Of a DNA stretch of 56,327 nucleotides, positions 33,447-42,371 are shown one piece after another. Positions within the stretch are counted from its first letter, which is position 1. Each line of letters begins with the position of its first letter. The notes beneath the pieces were generated by a model. That model was not told the origin of the DNA, did no database searches, and saw nothing but the letters and a program-made list of their open reading frames with translations. The position numbers were made by a program, and so were the translations under genes. The stretch is from Alicyclobacillus sp. (GTDB taxonomy: Bacteria; Bacillota; Bacilli; Alicyclobacillales; Alicyclobacillaceae): NCBI GenBank assembly GCA_023511725.1, contig JAIMAY010000018.1:1-56327 (forward strand), written 5' to 3'.

Positions 33447-34624
33447 TAGATCTCCCTCCCGCCAATCCATGTCCTCGTCACCGTCCACGCCTCGTCCAGC
33501 AGCACCAGGTCGGCATCGTAACCGGGCGCTATCCGGCCCTTCGTCTCAGCCAGCCCGAGTTCCCGCGCGGGGATGGTACTGGCCATGGCGACGGCATCGC
33601 AGACAGATGCCTTCGCTTTGCGGATGACGTTCGCCACCGCCCGCTCCATCGTCAGCACGCTGCCCGCCAAGGTGCCGTGATCTGAGGCGAGCACAGATCT
33701 CTGCTCGTCGACGAGGATATCGAGTGTACCTAGGCGATAGCGCCCCGGCGCACAGCCGGTGGGACCGATGGCGTCCGTGATCAGCGCCACGCGGTCGTAT
33801 CCCTTGACGCGAAAAACGAGTTGCACCACATCGAAATCCACATGCAGACCGTCGCAGATCAATTCGCACACCACCTCGTCCGACACCAGGCACGTGCCCG
33901 CTGTGCCTGGACGGCGGTGGTGGATCCCCACCATCGCGTTGAACAGGTGCGTCGCGTGCGTCGCGCCTGCCGCAATGGCTGCCCGCGTCTCCTCAGCGCT
34001 GGCATCCGTGTGGCCGATGGAAACGAGGATGCCGCGCCGGCGCAGTGCCCGAATCACATCGAGGGCACCGGGACGCTCGGGCGCCATCGTGATCTTACGC
34101 ACGAGACCGGGCACCGCCTGCAGCAGACGCTCCACCGCTGCCGACGCCGGGTCCATGATGTACATGGGGTCCTGCGCGCCAGGATGCTTAGGGGAAATGA
34201 AGGGACCCTCCAGATGGACACCCAGGATAAGCGCTCCGGACCGCTCCTTGGCTTCCGCCGCCTGAGCCTCGGCGACGGCTGACAAGCTCCGCTCGATGGA
34301 CGCCAGCGGCCCCGTCAGCGTGGTCGGCAGCCAGGCCGTCGTGCCGTGCGAAGCATGGAACCGGGCCACGGTCCGGATCGCCTCCGGCGTGCCATCCATC
34401 ACCTCAGCGCCGCCGCCGCCGTGCACGTGCATGTCGATGAAACCGGGCACCAGCCACTGGCGTTCGGCGTCGATCACGGTCACCGCCCCCGCCCGCACGT
34501 CCGCCGACGGGCTTCCCGGCCTTGCCTGGACGATGCGGCCCCCTTGCCACTGGACCCAGCCGGGATCCCAGATCTCGGTGGGCGTGACGACCCGCGCACT
34601 GTGGATAAGCACTTCGTTCGCCAA
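33434..34624 (-). CDS. nagA: N-acetylglucosamine-6-phosphate deacetylase
   Basis: A 396-residue amidohydrolase removing acetate from GlcNAc-6-phosphate, feeding NagB. Metal and substrate motifs: GFIDMHVHGGGG, GVHLEGPFISPKHPGAQ, GATHATHLFNAM and ALITDAIGPTG (catalytic Asp). TTG at 34624 has GGGGGAGG upstream at 6-7 nt; earlier in-frame codons overlap a small upstream frame. With nagB it recycles amino sugars, for example from the cell wall or chitin. Confidence 0.94.
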   Translation of the reverse strand: MANEVLIHSARVVTPTEIWDPGWVQWQGGRIVQARPGSPSADVRAGAVTVIDAERQWLVPGFIDMHVHGGGGAEVMDGTPEAIRTVARFHASHGTTAWLPTTLTGPLASIERSLSAVAEAQAAEAKERSGALILGVHLEGPFISPKHPGAQDPMYIMDPASAAVERLLQAVPGLVRKITMAPERPGALDVIRALRRRGILVSIGHTDASAEETRAAIAAGATHATHLFNAMVGIHHRRPGTAGTCLVSDEVVCELICDGLHVDFDVVQLVFRVKGYDRVALITDAIGPTGCAPGRYRLGTLDILVDEQRSVLASDHGTLAGSVLTMERAVANVIRKAKASVCDAVAMASTIPARELGLAETKGRIAPGYDADLVLLDEAWTVTRTWIGGREIYCRA

Positions 34625-34638
34625 CCCGGACCTCCCCC

Positions 34639-34734
34639 TTACGACTGCTTGAGCGTGACGGTGAACAGGGCGTCTTCCCCAGCAACGAGGACCAGCAGTC
34701 CGATGATTGCCATCACCTTTTTGCTCGTGCTCAA
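34639..34734 (-). CDS. 31-residue leader/small hydrophobic peptide before nagA
   Basis: TTG start with AAGGAGG nine nt upstream, encoding a basic start (MSTSKKV) and a hydrophobic stretch (MAIIGLLVLVAGE) before a short tail. The stop is 14 nt before the nagA start. It could be a small membrane protein or a leader peptide coupling translation into nagA. No homologue is recognised. Confidence 0.4.
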   Translation of the reverse strand: MSTSKKVMAIIGLLVLVAGEDALFTVTLKQS

Positions 34735-34801
34735 GCCAGGAGACCTCCTTCACAATCCCATTTAGAATCCTGCCCATGATGGCGTGCTCCACCGCGGATG
34801 C

Positions 34802-34842
34802 AAAAAGGCAGGCATGAGCCCCTTTGCAAGCTCATGCCTGCC
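34802..34842 (-). terminator. Intrinsic terminator in the nag operon leader (attenuator candidate)
   Basis: Perfect 13-bp stem GGCAGGCATGAGC/GCTCATGCCTGCC with a 10-nt loop followed by TTTTT on the minus strand. It lies downstream of the cre-containing promoter and upstream of the small frame and nagA, and no other minus-strand gene ends here. A competing hairpin CTGCC-N7-GGCAG (34854-34838) overlaps its 5' arm. Confidence 0.7.
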
Positions 34843-34871
34843 ACACGTCGGCAGTAACACACTTGATTGGC

Positions 34872-34900
34872 ATTGTAAACGTTCACGCAACAAGCTGCAA
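34872..34900 (-). promoter_or_regulatory. nag promoter with overlapping CcpA cre site
   Basis: Minus strand TACAAT (34877-34872), 17 nt downstream of a weak -35 TTGCAG (34900-34895). The cre-like sequence TTGTAAACGTTCACG (34873-34887, plus strand) matches the consensus at all but one position and covers the -10, predicting glucose repression of the nag operon by CcpA. Confidence 0.65.
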
Positions 34901-35015
34901 GCCGGGAAACAAGGTGCCTCTCCTGCGCATGGGAAGGGATTCGACGACCTCATCACGAATGGCAAGATGGTGTCGTAGACTCGTGACAGCAGAGCCAGGA
35001 TGAGGAGGTCCTCCG

Positions 35016-35495
35016 ATGCCGTCGTCACCGTACATCCAAGATTATTACGCCGACGACTTCGCGTGGTGTTTTGGTTGCGGCCGGCTCAACGACAGCGGCC
35101 ACCATTTTCGCACCCGCTGGGACGGGGAAGAAACCGTCACCGAGTACACGCCGCAGCCCGAGCATATCGCCATCCCCGGCTTCGTCTACGGCGGGCTGTT
35201 GGCGTGCCTGATAGACTGCCACAGCACGGGATCCGCGGCGTTGGCGCTGTACCGCCGCGAGGGACATGCACCTGGCGACGAGGCGCCTGTCCCCCGCTGC
35301 GTCACAGCATCCCTGCACGTGGAGTATGTCAAGCCGACCCCGCTCGGCGTGCCGCTGGTGGTGAGGGGCCGGATCGCCGACATGGGCAAGCGCAAAGTGG
35401 TGGTGACCAGCGAGGTGTTTGCGCAAGGTGAGGTGTGCGTCCGGAGCGAGGTCGTCGCCGTTATGGCGCCGGAGTCCATGACCGCACGCAAGTGA
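35016..35495 (+). CDS. PaaI-type hotdog thioesterase family protein with a Cys-rich N-terminus
   Basis: A 159-residue hotdog-fold protein with the N-terminal CFGCGRLNDSGHHFR motif seen in a subset of PaaI-family thioesterases. FVYGGLLACLIDCHSTGSAA corresponds to the active-site helix. The ATG is preceded by AGGAGG with 8-nt spacing. Substrate unknown. It is monocistronic and convergent with the his operon; the gap to hisIE is under 90 nt. Confidence 0.75.
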   Translation: MPSSPYIQDYYADDFAWCFGCGRLNDSGHHFRTRWDGEETVTEYTPQPEHIAIPGFVYGGLLACLIDCHSTGSAALALYRREGHAPGDEAPVPRCVTASLHVEYVKPTPLGVPLVVRGRIADMGKRKVVVTSEVFAQGEVCVRSEVVAVMAPESMTARK

Positions 35496-35582
35496 GCGGT
35501 TCCACCGGGCCGTGCCACGGCGCGATTACCCTCGACAGCGACCGCCGCTGCGGACAGATGCCACACAGCAGGCGGGCGAACT

Positions 35583-36326
35583 TTATCCCTTCGCCCGCCG
35601 CGCAAGTTCTGTCCACACGTCATCCGGCGCCACGCCCACGCTGCGCCACAGGGCCAGCAGATGGTAGAGCAGGTCCGCACTCTCGCGCACAAGCTCATCG
35701 CGTCCCGCTTCGGATGCCGCGGCGTTCTTCGCGGCAAGCGCAACCTCGACGGCTTCCTCACCGACCTTCTTCGCCATCTTGTCCACGCCCTGCGTGAACA
35801 GGTAGGTGGTGTACGAACCGGCCGGACGCTCCCGCCAGCGCTGGTCGATCACGCCCCACAACCGCATCAACACGGCATCCTCTGCGGCGATAGGGGGCTC
35901 GGTCCGCGTCGCTGCCGCGTCCGCGACATAGGCCGCAGGCGCGGCGTCACCGTGGCCTGCAGATGGCGCCGCAGTGGTCGTGGACGGATGGTGGCGCACC
36001 AGCGCGCGGTGAAAGCACGAGCGTTCGCCCGTGTGGCAGGCGGGGCCGGCGGGATCAACCAAGTACAGCACGCTGTCCCCGTCGCAGTCGACACGCACCT
36101 CGCGCACCCGCTGCACATGGCCGCTGGTGTCACCTTTGTGCCAATAGCTACGGCGGGATCTGCTCCAGAACCAGGCTTCCCCACTGTCCAGCGTGCGCTT
36201 CAAAGCCTCCCTATCCGCGTACGCCTGCATCAGCACCTCGCCGGTCCCCGCATCCTGCACAATCACCGGCACGAGACCCGTCGTCGCGTCGTAGCGCACG
36301 ACCTCCAGCGGCGCAGTCCGCATCAT
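35583..36326 (-). CDS. hisI: Bifunctional phosphoribosyl-AMP cyclohydrolase / phosphoribosyl-ATP pyrophosphatase
   Basis: A 247-residue HisIE fusion doing steps 2 and 3 of histidine biosynthesis. The N-terminal HisI domain has [14 protein letters not shown], the metal-binding VDCDGD, and CHTGERSCF (zinc cysteines). The C-terminal HisE domain (about 150-245) has [31 protein letters not shown] and related acidic motifs. ATG at 36326 overlaps the hisF stop (ATGA) and has GAGG 6 nt upstream. It is the last gene of the his operon. The linker between the domains is long and rich in Ala/Pro. Confidence 0.95.
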   Translation of the reverse strand: MMRTAPLEVVRYDATTGLVPVIVQDAGTGEVLMQAYADREALKRTLDSGEAWFWSRSRRSYWHKGDTSGHVQRVREVRVDCDGDSVLYLVDPAGPACHTGERSCFHRALVRHHPSTTTAAPSAGHGDAAPAAYVADAAATRTEPPIAAEDAVLMRLWGVIDQRWRERPAGSYTTYLFTQGVDKMAKKVGEEAVEVALAAKNAAASEAGRDELVRESADLLYHLLALWRSVGVAPDDVWTELARRAKG

Positions 36327-37099
36327 GCGGTCCTCGTCCACCGCACCGGCACTCCCCTCTGACGCAGGTACGCCTTGACCTGCGGAATCGACGTTTCCTC
36401 GAAATGGAACACGGTGGCAGCGAGTGCCGCGTCAGCCTTTCCCTCCGTCAGGACCTTGGCAAAGTGCTCCTTTTTGCCTGCCCCGCCGCTGGCGATCACG
36501 GGCACCGGCACCGCCTCCGCCACCAGCCGGGTCAGGATCAGGTCGTAGCCGTCGCGCGTCCCGTCCTGCCGAAAGCTGGTCAAAAGGATCTCGCCGGCGC
36601 CGAGATTCACGGCCTTTTTCGCCCACTGGATCACATCCAGGCCGGTGCCGACCTTGCCCCCCTGGATCATCACCTCATATTCGCCCATGCGCTCGTTGAG
36701 GTTGGCGTCGATGGCCACCACCACGCACTGCTCGCCAAAGCGATGCGCCGCTTCCTTGATCAACTGCGGATTGCGCACCGCCCCCGTGTTCATCGAGACC
36801 TTATCCGCGCCGGCCAGCAGCAGAGTGCGGACATCATCCACCGTGGACACGCCGCCACCGACCGTGAGCGGAATGTTGACCTCGGAGGCGACGCGCTCGA
36901 CCACCCGGAGTGTCGCCAGGCGGCCCTCCTCCGAAGCGGAAATGTCGAGCAGCACCAGTTCGTCCGCGCCCTCCGCGCAGTAGCGGCGGGCGAGTTCGAC
37001 CGGATCGCCGGCATCTCGCCGATTCTCGAGAAAACCCACGTGTTTGACCACACGGCCGTCCAGCACATCGAAGCAGGGGATGATCCGTTTCGTCAGCAT
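36323..37099 (-). CDS. hisF: Imidazole glycerol phosphate synthase cyclase subunit
   Basis: A 258-residue TIM barrel that with HisH makes imidazole glycerol phosphate and [25 protein letters not shown] starts the barrel (catalytic Asp in CFDV), then [37 protein letters not shown] (second catalytic Asp) and [13 protein letters not shown]. It overlaps hisA by 7 nt and hisIE by 4 nt. Confidence 0.97.
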   Translation of the reverse strand: MLTKRIIPCFDVLDGRVVKHVGFLENRRDAGDPVELARRYCAEGADELVLLDISASEEGRLATLRVVERVASEVNIPLTVGGGVSTVDDVRTLLLAGADKVSMNTGAVRNPQLIKEAAHRFGEQCVVVAIDANLNERMGEYEVMIQGGKVGTGLDVIQWAKKAVNLGAGEILLTSFRQDGTRDGYDLILTRLVAEAVPVPVIASGGAGKKEHFAKVLTEGKADAALAATVFHFEETSIPQVKAYLRQRGVPVRWTRTA

Positions 37100-37896
37100 C
37101 CGCCCGTTCCTCCCCTCGCGCCGTCGTTCGGCCCCATCAGTGTGCGGATGGCTGCGGCCAGGTCCACGGTGCCATCGTAGAGAGCCCGCCCGATCACGGC
37201 ACCCGCCAGACCGGCATCGCGCGCCGCGACCAGATCATCGAGCGTGTGCACACCCCCGGAGGCGATGGCGCACAGACCCGCGTCTTGCACCGCACGCGCC
37301 AGTCCCAGGTTGGCGCCGCTGAGCGTGCCGTCTCGCTCCACGTCGGTCACCAGCGCCCAGCGCACCCCGACCTCTGCGAGCTGCCGGGCGAGATCCGGGA
37401 TCGACAGGTCGGTTTGCTCGAGCCAGCCGCGCACGGCGAGTTTCCCGCCGCGGCCATCCAGCCCAGCGACGACCGTCTCCGGGCCGAACCTGCGCACCGC
37501 TTCCGCCATCCACGCCACATCCCGCGCACGCGTGCCAATGACGCATCGGCTCACGCCAAGCGCCAGCCACGCCTCCAGCTGGGCGTGATGGCGTATCCCT
37601 CCGCCGATCTCGACCTTCGCCCCAGCACGCGCCGCCTCCAGGACCACGGCGCGCACCGCGTCGGCATTGGCGCTGGCGCCATCCCGGGCAGCGTCCAGGT
37701 CCACGACGTGGAGCCACTGTGCGCCGGCCTCCAGGAAGCGGCGAGCGACCGCCACGGGATCCGTGGCGTAGGTGGTCGCGGCGCTGTAATCGCCCTGCCA
37801 TAGGCGCACGCAGCGGCCGCCCAGCAGATCAATGGCGGGCAGGAGCTGAAAGCCGGGGCGCGCCTGCACAGCGGATTCAAGGCTTGGGAACGCCAC
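37093..37896 (-). CDS. hisA: ProFAR isomerase (phosphoribosylformimino-AICAR-P isomerase)
   Basis: A 267-residue TIM barrel isomerase, step 4 of histidine biosynthesis. [21 protein letters not shown] holds the N-terminal catalytic Asp; [19 protein letters not shown] (second Asp) and [12 protein letters not shown] follow. The start is ambiguous: GTG at 37896 is preceded by GGGGAGGTGG with 8 nt spacing and is preferred; ATG at 37914 lacks spacing. It overlaps hisH by about 20 nt. Confidence 0.94.
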   Translation of the reverse strand: MAFPSLESAVQARPGFQLLPAIDLLGGRCVRLWQGDYSAATTYATDPVAVARRFLEAGAQWLHVVDLDAARDGASANADAVRAVVLEAARAGAKVEIGGGIRHHAQLEAWLALGVSRCVIGTRARDVAWMAEAVRRFGPETVVAGLDGRGGKLAVRGWLEQTDLSIPDLARQLAEVGVRWALVTDVERDGTLSGANLGLARAVQDAGLCAIASGGVHTLDDLVAARDAGLAGAVIGRALYDGTVDLAAAIRTLMGPNDGARGGTGGC

Positions 37897-38551
37897 CGCC
37901 GGCCACCTCCCCATCCTTCGCCACAGCGCACAACTTCACGAAATTCGCGAGGATCCGCTCGCCCACCTCGCCGCTTTTCTCCGGGTGGAACTGGGTGCCC
38001 ATCACCTGGTTGTGGCCCACCACCGCCGGCACCAGCACACCGCCATACTCGGCGGCGGCCAGCACATGTTCCGGCTGTTCCGGTCGCGCGTAATAGGAGT
38101 GCACGAAGTAGACGAAGTCGCCGCGGCGCACGCCCTCGAGCAGGGGATGGGCGGCGACGTGGACGAGATCGTTCCAGCCCATGTGCGGGATCTTCATCGT
38201 ACCGGTAAAGCGCACGATGCGCCCAGGCAGAAAGCCCAGGCCAACGTGTTGCCCATGCTCTTCGCTGATGGCAAACAGCAACTGCATCCCCAGGCAGATG
38301 CCGAGCAGTGGCAGGCCGTCGCGCACGGCCTGGCGGACGACGCCGAGCAGACCGCTGCGTTTCAGTTGAAACATGGCATCACCGAACGCGCCGACCCCGG
38401 GCAGGATCACGCCGTCGACATCGCCCCCGTCCACCGTGAGCCGGGCCCACGCCTCAGCATCCTGCACCACCACCGACTCGCCGCCGACGCGCCGCAGCGC
38501 ACTCTGCACACTGCGCAGATTGCCGATCCCGGGATCCAGTATCGCAATCAT
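37877..38551 (-). CDS. hisH: Imidazole glycerol phosphate synthase glutaminase subunit
   Basis: A 224-residue class I glutamine amidotransferase that feeds ammonia to HisF. The N-terminal ILDPGIGNLRSV, the oxyanion PGVGAFGD, the nucleophile in LLGICLGMQLLF, and the late catalytic His-Glu in GTQFHPEKSGEVG are all intact. The ATG at 38551 overlaps the hisB stop. Confidence 0.97.
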   Translation of the reverse strand: MIAILDPGIGNLRSVQSALRRVGGESVVVQDAEAWARLTVDGGDVDGVILPGVGAFGDAMFQLKRSGLLGVVRQAVRDGLPLLGICLGMQLLFAISEEHGQHVGLGFLPGRIVRFTGTMKIPHMGWNDLVHVAAHPLLEGVRRGDFVYFVHSYYARPEQPEHVLAAAEYGGVLVPAVVGHNQVMGTQFHPEKSGEVGERILANFVKLCAVAKDGEVAGGGVPKP

Positions 38552-39141
38552 TCCAAGACCCCCTTGGTGCTTGGCACCTCGTCGCCGTCCGCTTCCACGG
38601 CCATCCGCAGCGCGGCCGCAAACGCCTTGAACAGCGCCTCCACCATATGGTGGCTGTTCTCCCCGTAGAGGATGGCGAGGTGCAGGGCCATCCGGGCCTC
38701 GTTGGCGACGGACTTGAAAAACTCGCGCACCAACTCGGTCGGAAAGGTGCCCACCCGTTCGGACGGAATGTCGCCCAGCATGACGAATGCCGGCCGTCCG
38801 GACAGGTCGATGACGGCCCGCGCCAACGTTTCATCCATCGGCGTGTGGCGCTCGCCATAGCGGCGGATGCCGCGCTTGTCGCCCAGCGCCTGGTGGATGG
38901 CGCGGCCGAGGGCCAACCCCAGATCCTCCACCAGGTGGTGGTCATCCACCTCCACATCGCCCGTTGCCCGCACGATGAGGTCGGCGCGCGCATGCTTGGC
39001 GAAAAGTTCCAGCATATGGCGCAGAAACGGCACGGGCATGTCCAAGTCCGCCTCCCCGCGGCCGCGAAGACGCAGGAACAGATCTATGGATGTCTCGCGC
39101 GTGGTCCGCTCCACGCGCGCTTCCAGCGGTGTACCGCTCAT
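38548..39141 (-). CDS. hisB: Imidazoleglycerol-phosphate dehydratase
   Basis: A 197-residue monofunctional HisB (no phosphatase domain). Mn-binding motifs VDDHHLVEDLGLALGRAI near the centre and ENSHHMVEALFKAFA at the C-terminal half are present. ATG at 39141 overlaps the hisD stop and follows AAAGGAGG. The next steps, HisC and a histidinol phosphatase, are not encoded in the window. Confidence 0.97.
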   Translation of the reverse strand: MSGTPLEARVERTTRETSIDLFLRLRGRGEADLDMPVPFLRHMLELFAKHARADLIVRATGDVEVDDHHLVEDLGLALGRAIHQALGDKRGIRRYGERHTPMDETLARAVIDLSGRPAFVMLGDIPSERVGTFPTELVREFFKSVANEARMALHLAILYGENSHHMVEALFKAFAAALRMAVEADGDEVPSTKGVLE

Positions 39142-40442
39142 CGTTTCTCCTCCTTTGGCGCGAGGCGTACGGCCACGGCCCGCGCATGCCCGTCCAACCC
39201 CTCCGCATGCGCCAGCGTCATCACATGATCCGCATGCCGGCGCAGCGCCTCCGGCGTGTACTGCGCATACGTCATGCGCCGCAGAAAGTCGTACACACCC
39301 AGGCCGGAGGCGTAACGCGCGCTGCCGTGCGTCGGCAGCACGTGATTCGGCCCCGCGTAGTAGTCGCCCACCGGCTCCGGCGTCCACGCGCCCACAAACA
39401 CGGCGCCGGCGCGGTCCAGGCGGTCGAGGTAGGGGGCGGGATCAGCAACCATGAGCTCCACGTGCTCCGGCGCGCTGTCGTTGACGACCTGGATGGCCTC
39501 CTCCAAGTCCCGGCAGACCACCACGGCGCCCCAGCGCGACAGAGCGGTTTCGGCGATCTCGCCCCTTGGCAGCACGCCGAGCTGCCGCTCCAAGGCGGCC
39601 TCCAGGCGAGACGCCAGGGTGGGATCCGTGGTGACGCACACCGCACCCGCCTCGGGGTCGTGTTCCGCCTGCGCCAGCAGGTCCGCCGCAATCCACTCCG
39701 CGTCGGCGCTGGCATCGGCGACGACAAACACTTCGCTCGGCCCGGCGATGCTGTCGATACCGACGTCGCCCATCACAGCGCGCTTCGCCAGCGCGACATA
39801 CAGATTTCCAGGGCCGACCACCTTGTCGCAGCGGCGCACCGTGTCCGTCCCATAGGCCGCCGCCGCCACGGCCTGTGCGCCGCCGATGGCGTAGACCTCC
39901 CGGATGCCGCACAGATGCGCCGCCGCCAGCACCAACGGGTGCGGCAGCCCACTGCCCCGCTGCGGCGGCGAGAACAACACAATCTCGCGCACACCCGCCA
40001 CCTGCGCGGGCAGCGCGTTCATCAGCACGGTCGACGGGTACACCGCACGCCCGCCCGGCGCGTATACGGCAACCCGCCGCAGCGGACGCCACACCAGCCC
40101 CAACCGCTCGCCGTCCGGCCCGACGTGCTGTACCTCAGCCGGCCGTTGCAATGCGTGAAAGGCGCGAATGCGCTCGGCGGCCGCCGCCAGCGCTTGGCGC
40201 AACGCCTCGTCCAAGCCATCCCATGCCGCCTGCATGGCGGACTCGGGCACGCGCCATGGACCGTCCGACGAAGCCGCGGACGGGGTCACACCATCGAGCT
40301 TCGCGGCCCACTCGGCGATGGCGGCGTCGCCCCGTCGCCGCACGTCCTCCACAATCTCCAGCGTTCGCGCCCACGCGCTCGGGTCTATCTCCTGTCCCCG
40401 CGACCAGCGAAAATCGCGGGCGTGCGTCACACGAAGCCTCAC
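39138..40442 (-). CDS. hisD: Histidinol dehydrogenase
   Basis: A 434-residue zinc enzyme for the last two oxidations to L-histidine with NAD+. Conserved stretches include YAPGGRAVYPSTVLMNALPA, VVGPGNLYVALAKRAVMG, SIAGPSEVFVVAD, QAEHDPEAGAV and GPNHVLPT. It starts with GTG overlapping the hisG stop (GTGA). Confidence 0.97.
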   Translation of the reverse strand: MRLRVTHARDFRWSRGQEIDPSAWARTLEIVEDVRRRGDAAIAEWAAKLDGVTPSAASSDGPWRVPESAMQAAWDGLDEALRQALAAAAERIRAFHALQRPAEVQHVGPDGERLGLVWRPLRRVAVYAPGGRAVYPSTVLMNALPAQVAGVREIVLFSPPQRGSGLPHPLVLAAAHLCGIREVYAIGGAQAVAAAAYGTDTVRRCDKVVGPGNLYVALAKRAVMGDVGIDSIAGPSEVFVVADASADAEWIAADLLAQAEHDPEAGAVCVTTDPTLASRLEAALERQLGVLPRGEIAETALSRWGAVVVCRDLEEAIQVVNDSAPEHVELMVADPAPYLDRLDRAGAVFVGAWTPEPVGDYYAGPNHVLPTHGSARYASGLGVYDFLRRMTYAQYTPEALRRHADHVMTLAHAEGLDGHARAVAVRLAPKEEKR

Positions 40443-41086
40443 GACCGGATCGCCTCCTCCCCCGCCGCCATGTGCGTCTCCAGCGCGCTCAGCAGACGGC
40501 GGATGAGCCCGCGCTGCACGTGATAGCTGGAGCGATTGGCGATGAGGCGCGCCGACACGTCCATCACCTCTTCAAACACCTCCAGCCCGTTGGCGGCCAG
40601 CGTCTGTCCGGTCTGCACGAGGTCAAAGATGCGGTCGGTGAGGCCGATCACGGCCGCCAACTCGATGGAACCGCTGAGCTGGACAATCTCCACCGCGGCG
40701 CCCTGCGCATGGAAGTGCTGGTCCGCCAGCCGCGGGTACTTGGTCGCGACGCGCCGCGGCCGCGTGCGTCGGTCCTCCGGCCGGCCGGCGACGCACAGGG
40801 TGCAGCGCGCCACACCGAGATCGAGCAACTCGTACACGTCGCGTCCCTGCTCGAGCAGCACGTCCTTGCCGACCACGCCGAGGTCGGCCACGCCGAACGA
40901 CACATACGTCGGCACGTCGGCCGGCTTTGCCAACAGGTAGCGCAGCGGCCCATAGGCGCCACCGTCCAATTCGAACACCAGCGCCCGGCTGTCGTCGATG
41001 TCGGCGGGCAGCGGAATGCCGGCCCGCCGCCAAAGTGGCCACAGATCATCCGCGGTGCGGCCCTTGGCCAGCGCGATGGTCAGCAT
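40439..41086 (-). CDS. hisG: ATP phosphoribosyltransferase catalytic subunit (short form)
   Basis: A 215-residue HisG lacking the C-terminal regulatory domain, so it depends on HisZ for activity and histidine feedback. Motifs: IALAKGR at the start, FGVADLGVVGKDVL, and the phosphoribosyl-pyrophosphate loop region GSIELAAVIGLTDRIFDLVQTG. AAGGAGGGG precedes the ATG, which overlaps the hisZ stop by 7 nt. Confidence 0.96.
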   Translation of the reverse strand: MLTIALAKGRTADDLWPLWRRAGIPLPADIDDSRALVFELDGGAYGPLRYLLAKPADVPTYVSFGVADLGVVGKDVLLEQGRDVYELLDLGVARCTLCVAGRPEDRRTRPRRVATKYPRLADQHFHAQGAAVEIVQLSGSIELAAVIGLTDRIFDLVQTGQTLAANGLEVFEEVMDVSARLIANRSSYHVQRGLIRRLLSALETHMAAGEEAIRS

Positions 41087-42210
41087 CCCGACCCCTCCTT
41101 GACGTCCGTTGCAGGCGCGGGTTGAGATTCGCCCGCCCAGTGGGGCGCACCATCCGCATGCGTTTCGCCGGGCTCTGCCCCGCCGTCCCCCAGAACGGCG
41201 AGCAGCCGTTCCAGCTCAAACGTGAATCCGATGGCGGGCGCCTCGGCGCCGAACTGCGCCAGGAGGCCATCGTAGCGGCCACCGTAGGCGATGGGCGCGC
41301 CCACGCCCGGCGCAAACACCTCGAACACCAGGCCGGTGTAATAGGCGGGATCGCGGTGCAGGGAGAGATCGAACGACACACCGTGTACCGCTTCCTGCCG
41401 GACCAGCGCCTCTGCCACCGAGCGCAGATCTGCGAATGCGGCCGACAGCGTGGCGAGCGCCTCCGACGCATCGGCGCGCGCACCGGGCGGCAGGGGCGCC
41501 TCCGCCTGCTGGAACGGGTCGATCACGCTGAGCGACGTGAGCACCCCCGGCGCACAGCCGAGGTTCTCCAAGGTCGCGCGGACGGCCACGTAATCACCCT
41601 GGCCCAGGTCGGCCAGAACGCCGGGCAGGGCCTCTTGCGGCACGCCGGCCGCCGCCAGATACGCCGGCGCGAAGCGGGCGTGGCTGACCACCACCTGCCA
41701 GCCCTCCATCCCCACCTCTCGCAGCGCCGCCTGGCAGAGCCCGAGCAGCGCGCAGTCGGCGTCGGCCCCGTAGGCACCAATCCACTCCACACCGACCTGC
41801 GTCGACTCGGCCGCGCGTCCGCCGACCCACGACAGGGACGCGGGGTCCGAGGTGCGGCGGTACACCCGCTCGGCGTAGCACCAGCGGATGGGAACGCGCC
41901 CCGCCGCCACCAGTGGCGCTGCCATGCGCGCAATGGATGGCGTCATGTCGGGGCGCAGCGCGACCGCCCGTCCGCTCGCGTCGAACCACTGCACCCACTG
42001 CGCGGCGTCTTCGGAGCCGCGGCCGCGCAGGAGCGTATCCACATATTCGAACGCGCCGCTGGACACCATGTCGTAACCGTGGCGCTCAAAGAAAGCCAGC
42101 AGTTGATTTTCCAGTTGTCGCCGACGGCGGGCCTGCGGCGGATACACATCGCGCATACCCGTCGGTCGCTCGGCCCACCGGCGATCCATCTCCAGCGCCA
42201 TCACATTCAT
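41080..42210 (-). CDS. hisZ: ATP phosphoribosyltransferase regulatory subunit
   Basis: A 376-residue class II histidyl-tRNA-synthetase-like paralogue without the anticodon-binding domain that forms an octamer with short HisG. Class II motif 1-like RDVYPPQARRRRQLENQLL, motif 2-like VALRPDMTPSIARM and IRWCYAERVYRR, and the late GGRYDGLLAQFG are visible. It is the first gene of the his operon. The start at 42210 has only a modest ribosome binding site; downstream ATGs at 42201 or 42189 are possible. Confidence 0.93.
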   Translation of the reverse strand: MNVMALEMDRRWAERPTGMRDVYPPQARRRRQLENQLLAFFERHGYDMVSSGAFEYVDTLLRGRGSEDAAQWVQWFDASGRAVALRPDMTPSIARMAAPLVAAGRVPIRWCYAERVYRRTSDPASLSWVGGRAAESTQVGVEWIGAYGADADCALLGLCQAALREVGMEGWQVVVSHARFAPAYLAAAGVPQEALPGVLADLGQGDYVAVRATLENLGCAPGVLTSLSVIDPFQQAEAPLPPGARADASEALATLSAAFADLRSVAEALVRQEAVHGVSFDLSLHRDPAYYTGLVFEVFAPGVGAPIAYGGRYDGLLAQFGAEAPAIGFTFELERLLAVLGDGGAEPGETHADGAPHWAGESQPAPATDVKEGSGC

Positions 42211-42254
42211 CCCCGGCTTCGCTTTCGCTTGTTAACATGATAAAGCATGTGTTG

Positions 42255-42283
42255 ATTCTACTCGTCCTCTCAGCTTGCGTCAA
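42255..42283 (-). promoter_or_regulatory. Promoter of the his operon
   Basis: TTGACG (42283-42278), 17-nt spacer, TAGAAT (42260-42255) on the minus strand. A short imperfect dyad (ACATG-N6-CATGT) around the transcript start could be an operator. No T-box or histidine leader peptide is visible in the ~40-nt leader. Confidence 0.7.
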
Positions 42284-42300
42284 GCCGGACCGGAGGATGC

Positions 42301-42330
42301 AAAACGGCGGGAGCCCGCGCCCCCGCCGTT
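42301..42330 (-). terminator. Rho-independent terminator after ispG
   Basis: Nine-base-pair stem AACGGCGGG/CCCGCCGTT with a 10-nt loop, followed by TT after the stem on the minus strand (TTTTGC overall). It separates ispG from the his operon promoter. Confidence 0.8.
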
Positions 42331-42371
42331 CTCTTCAGGTCGACATGGCACCCTGCGCGCACAGCGGAGCC

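Noticed and set aside
39090-41125. Long plus-strand frames opposite hisB/hisD/hisG
   Set aside because: They are opposite confirmed his genes and have Arg/His/Pro-rich composition.
42211-42254. Possible histidine leader peptide or T-box before hisZ
   Set aside because: The leader is only about 40 nt and has no His codon run or T-box motif.
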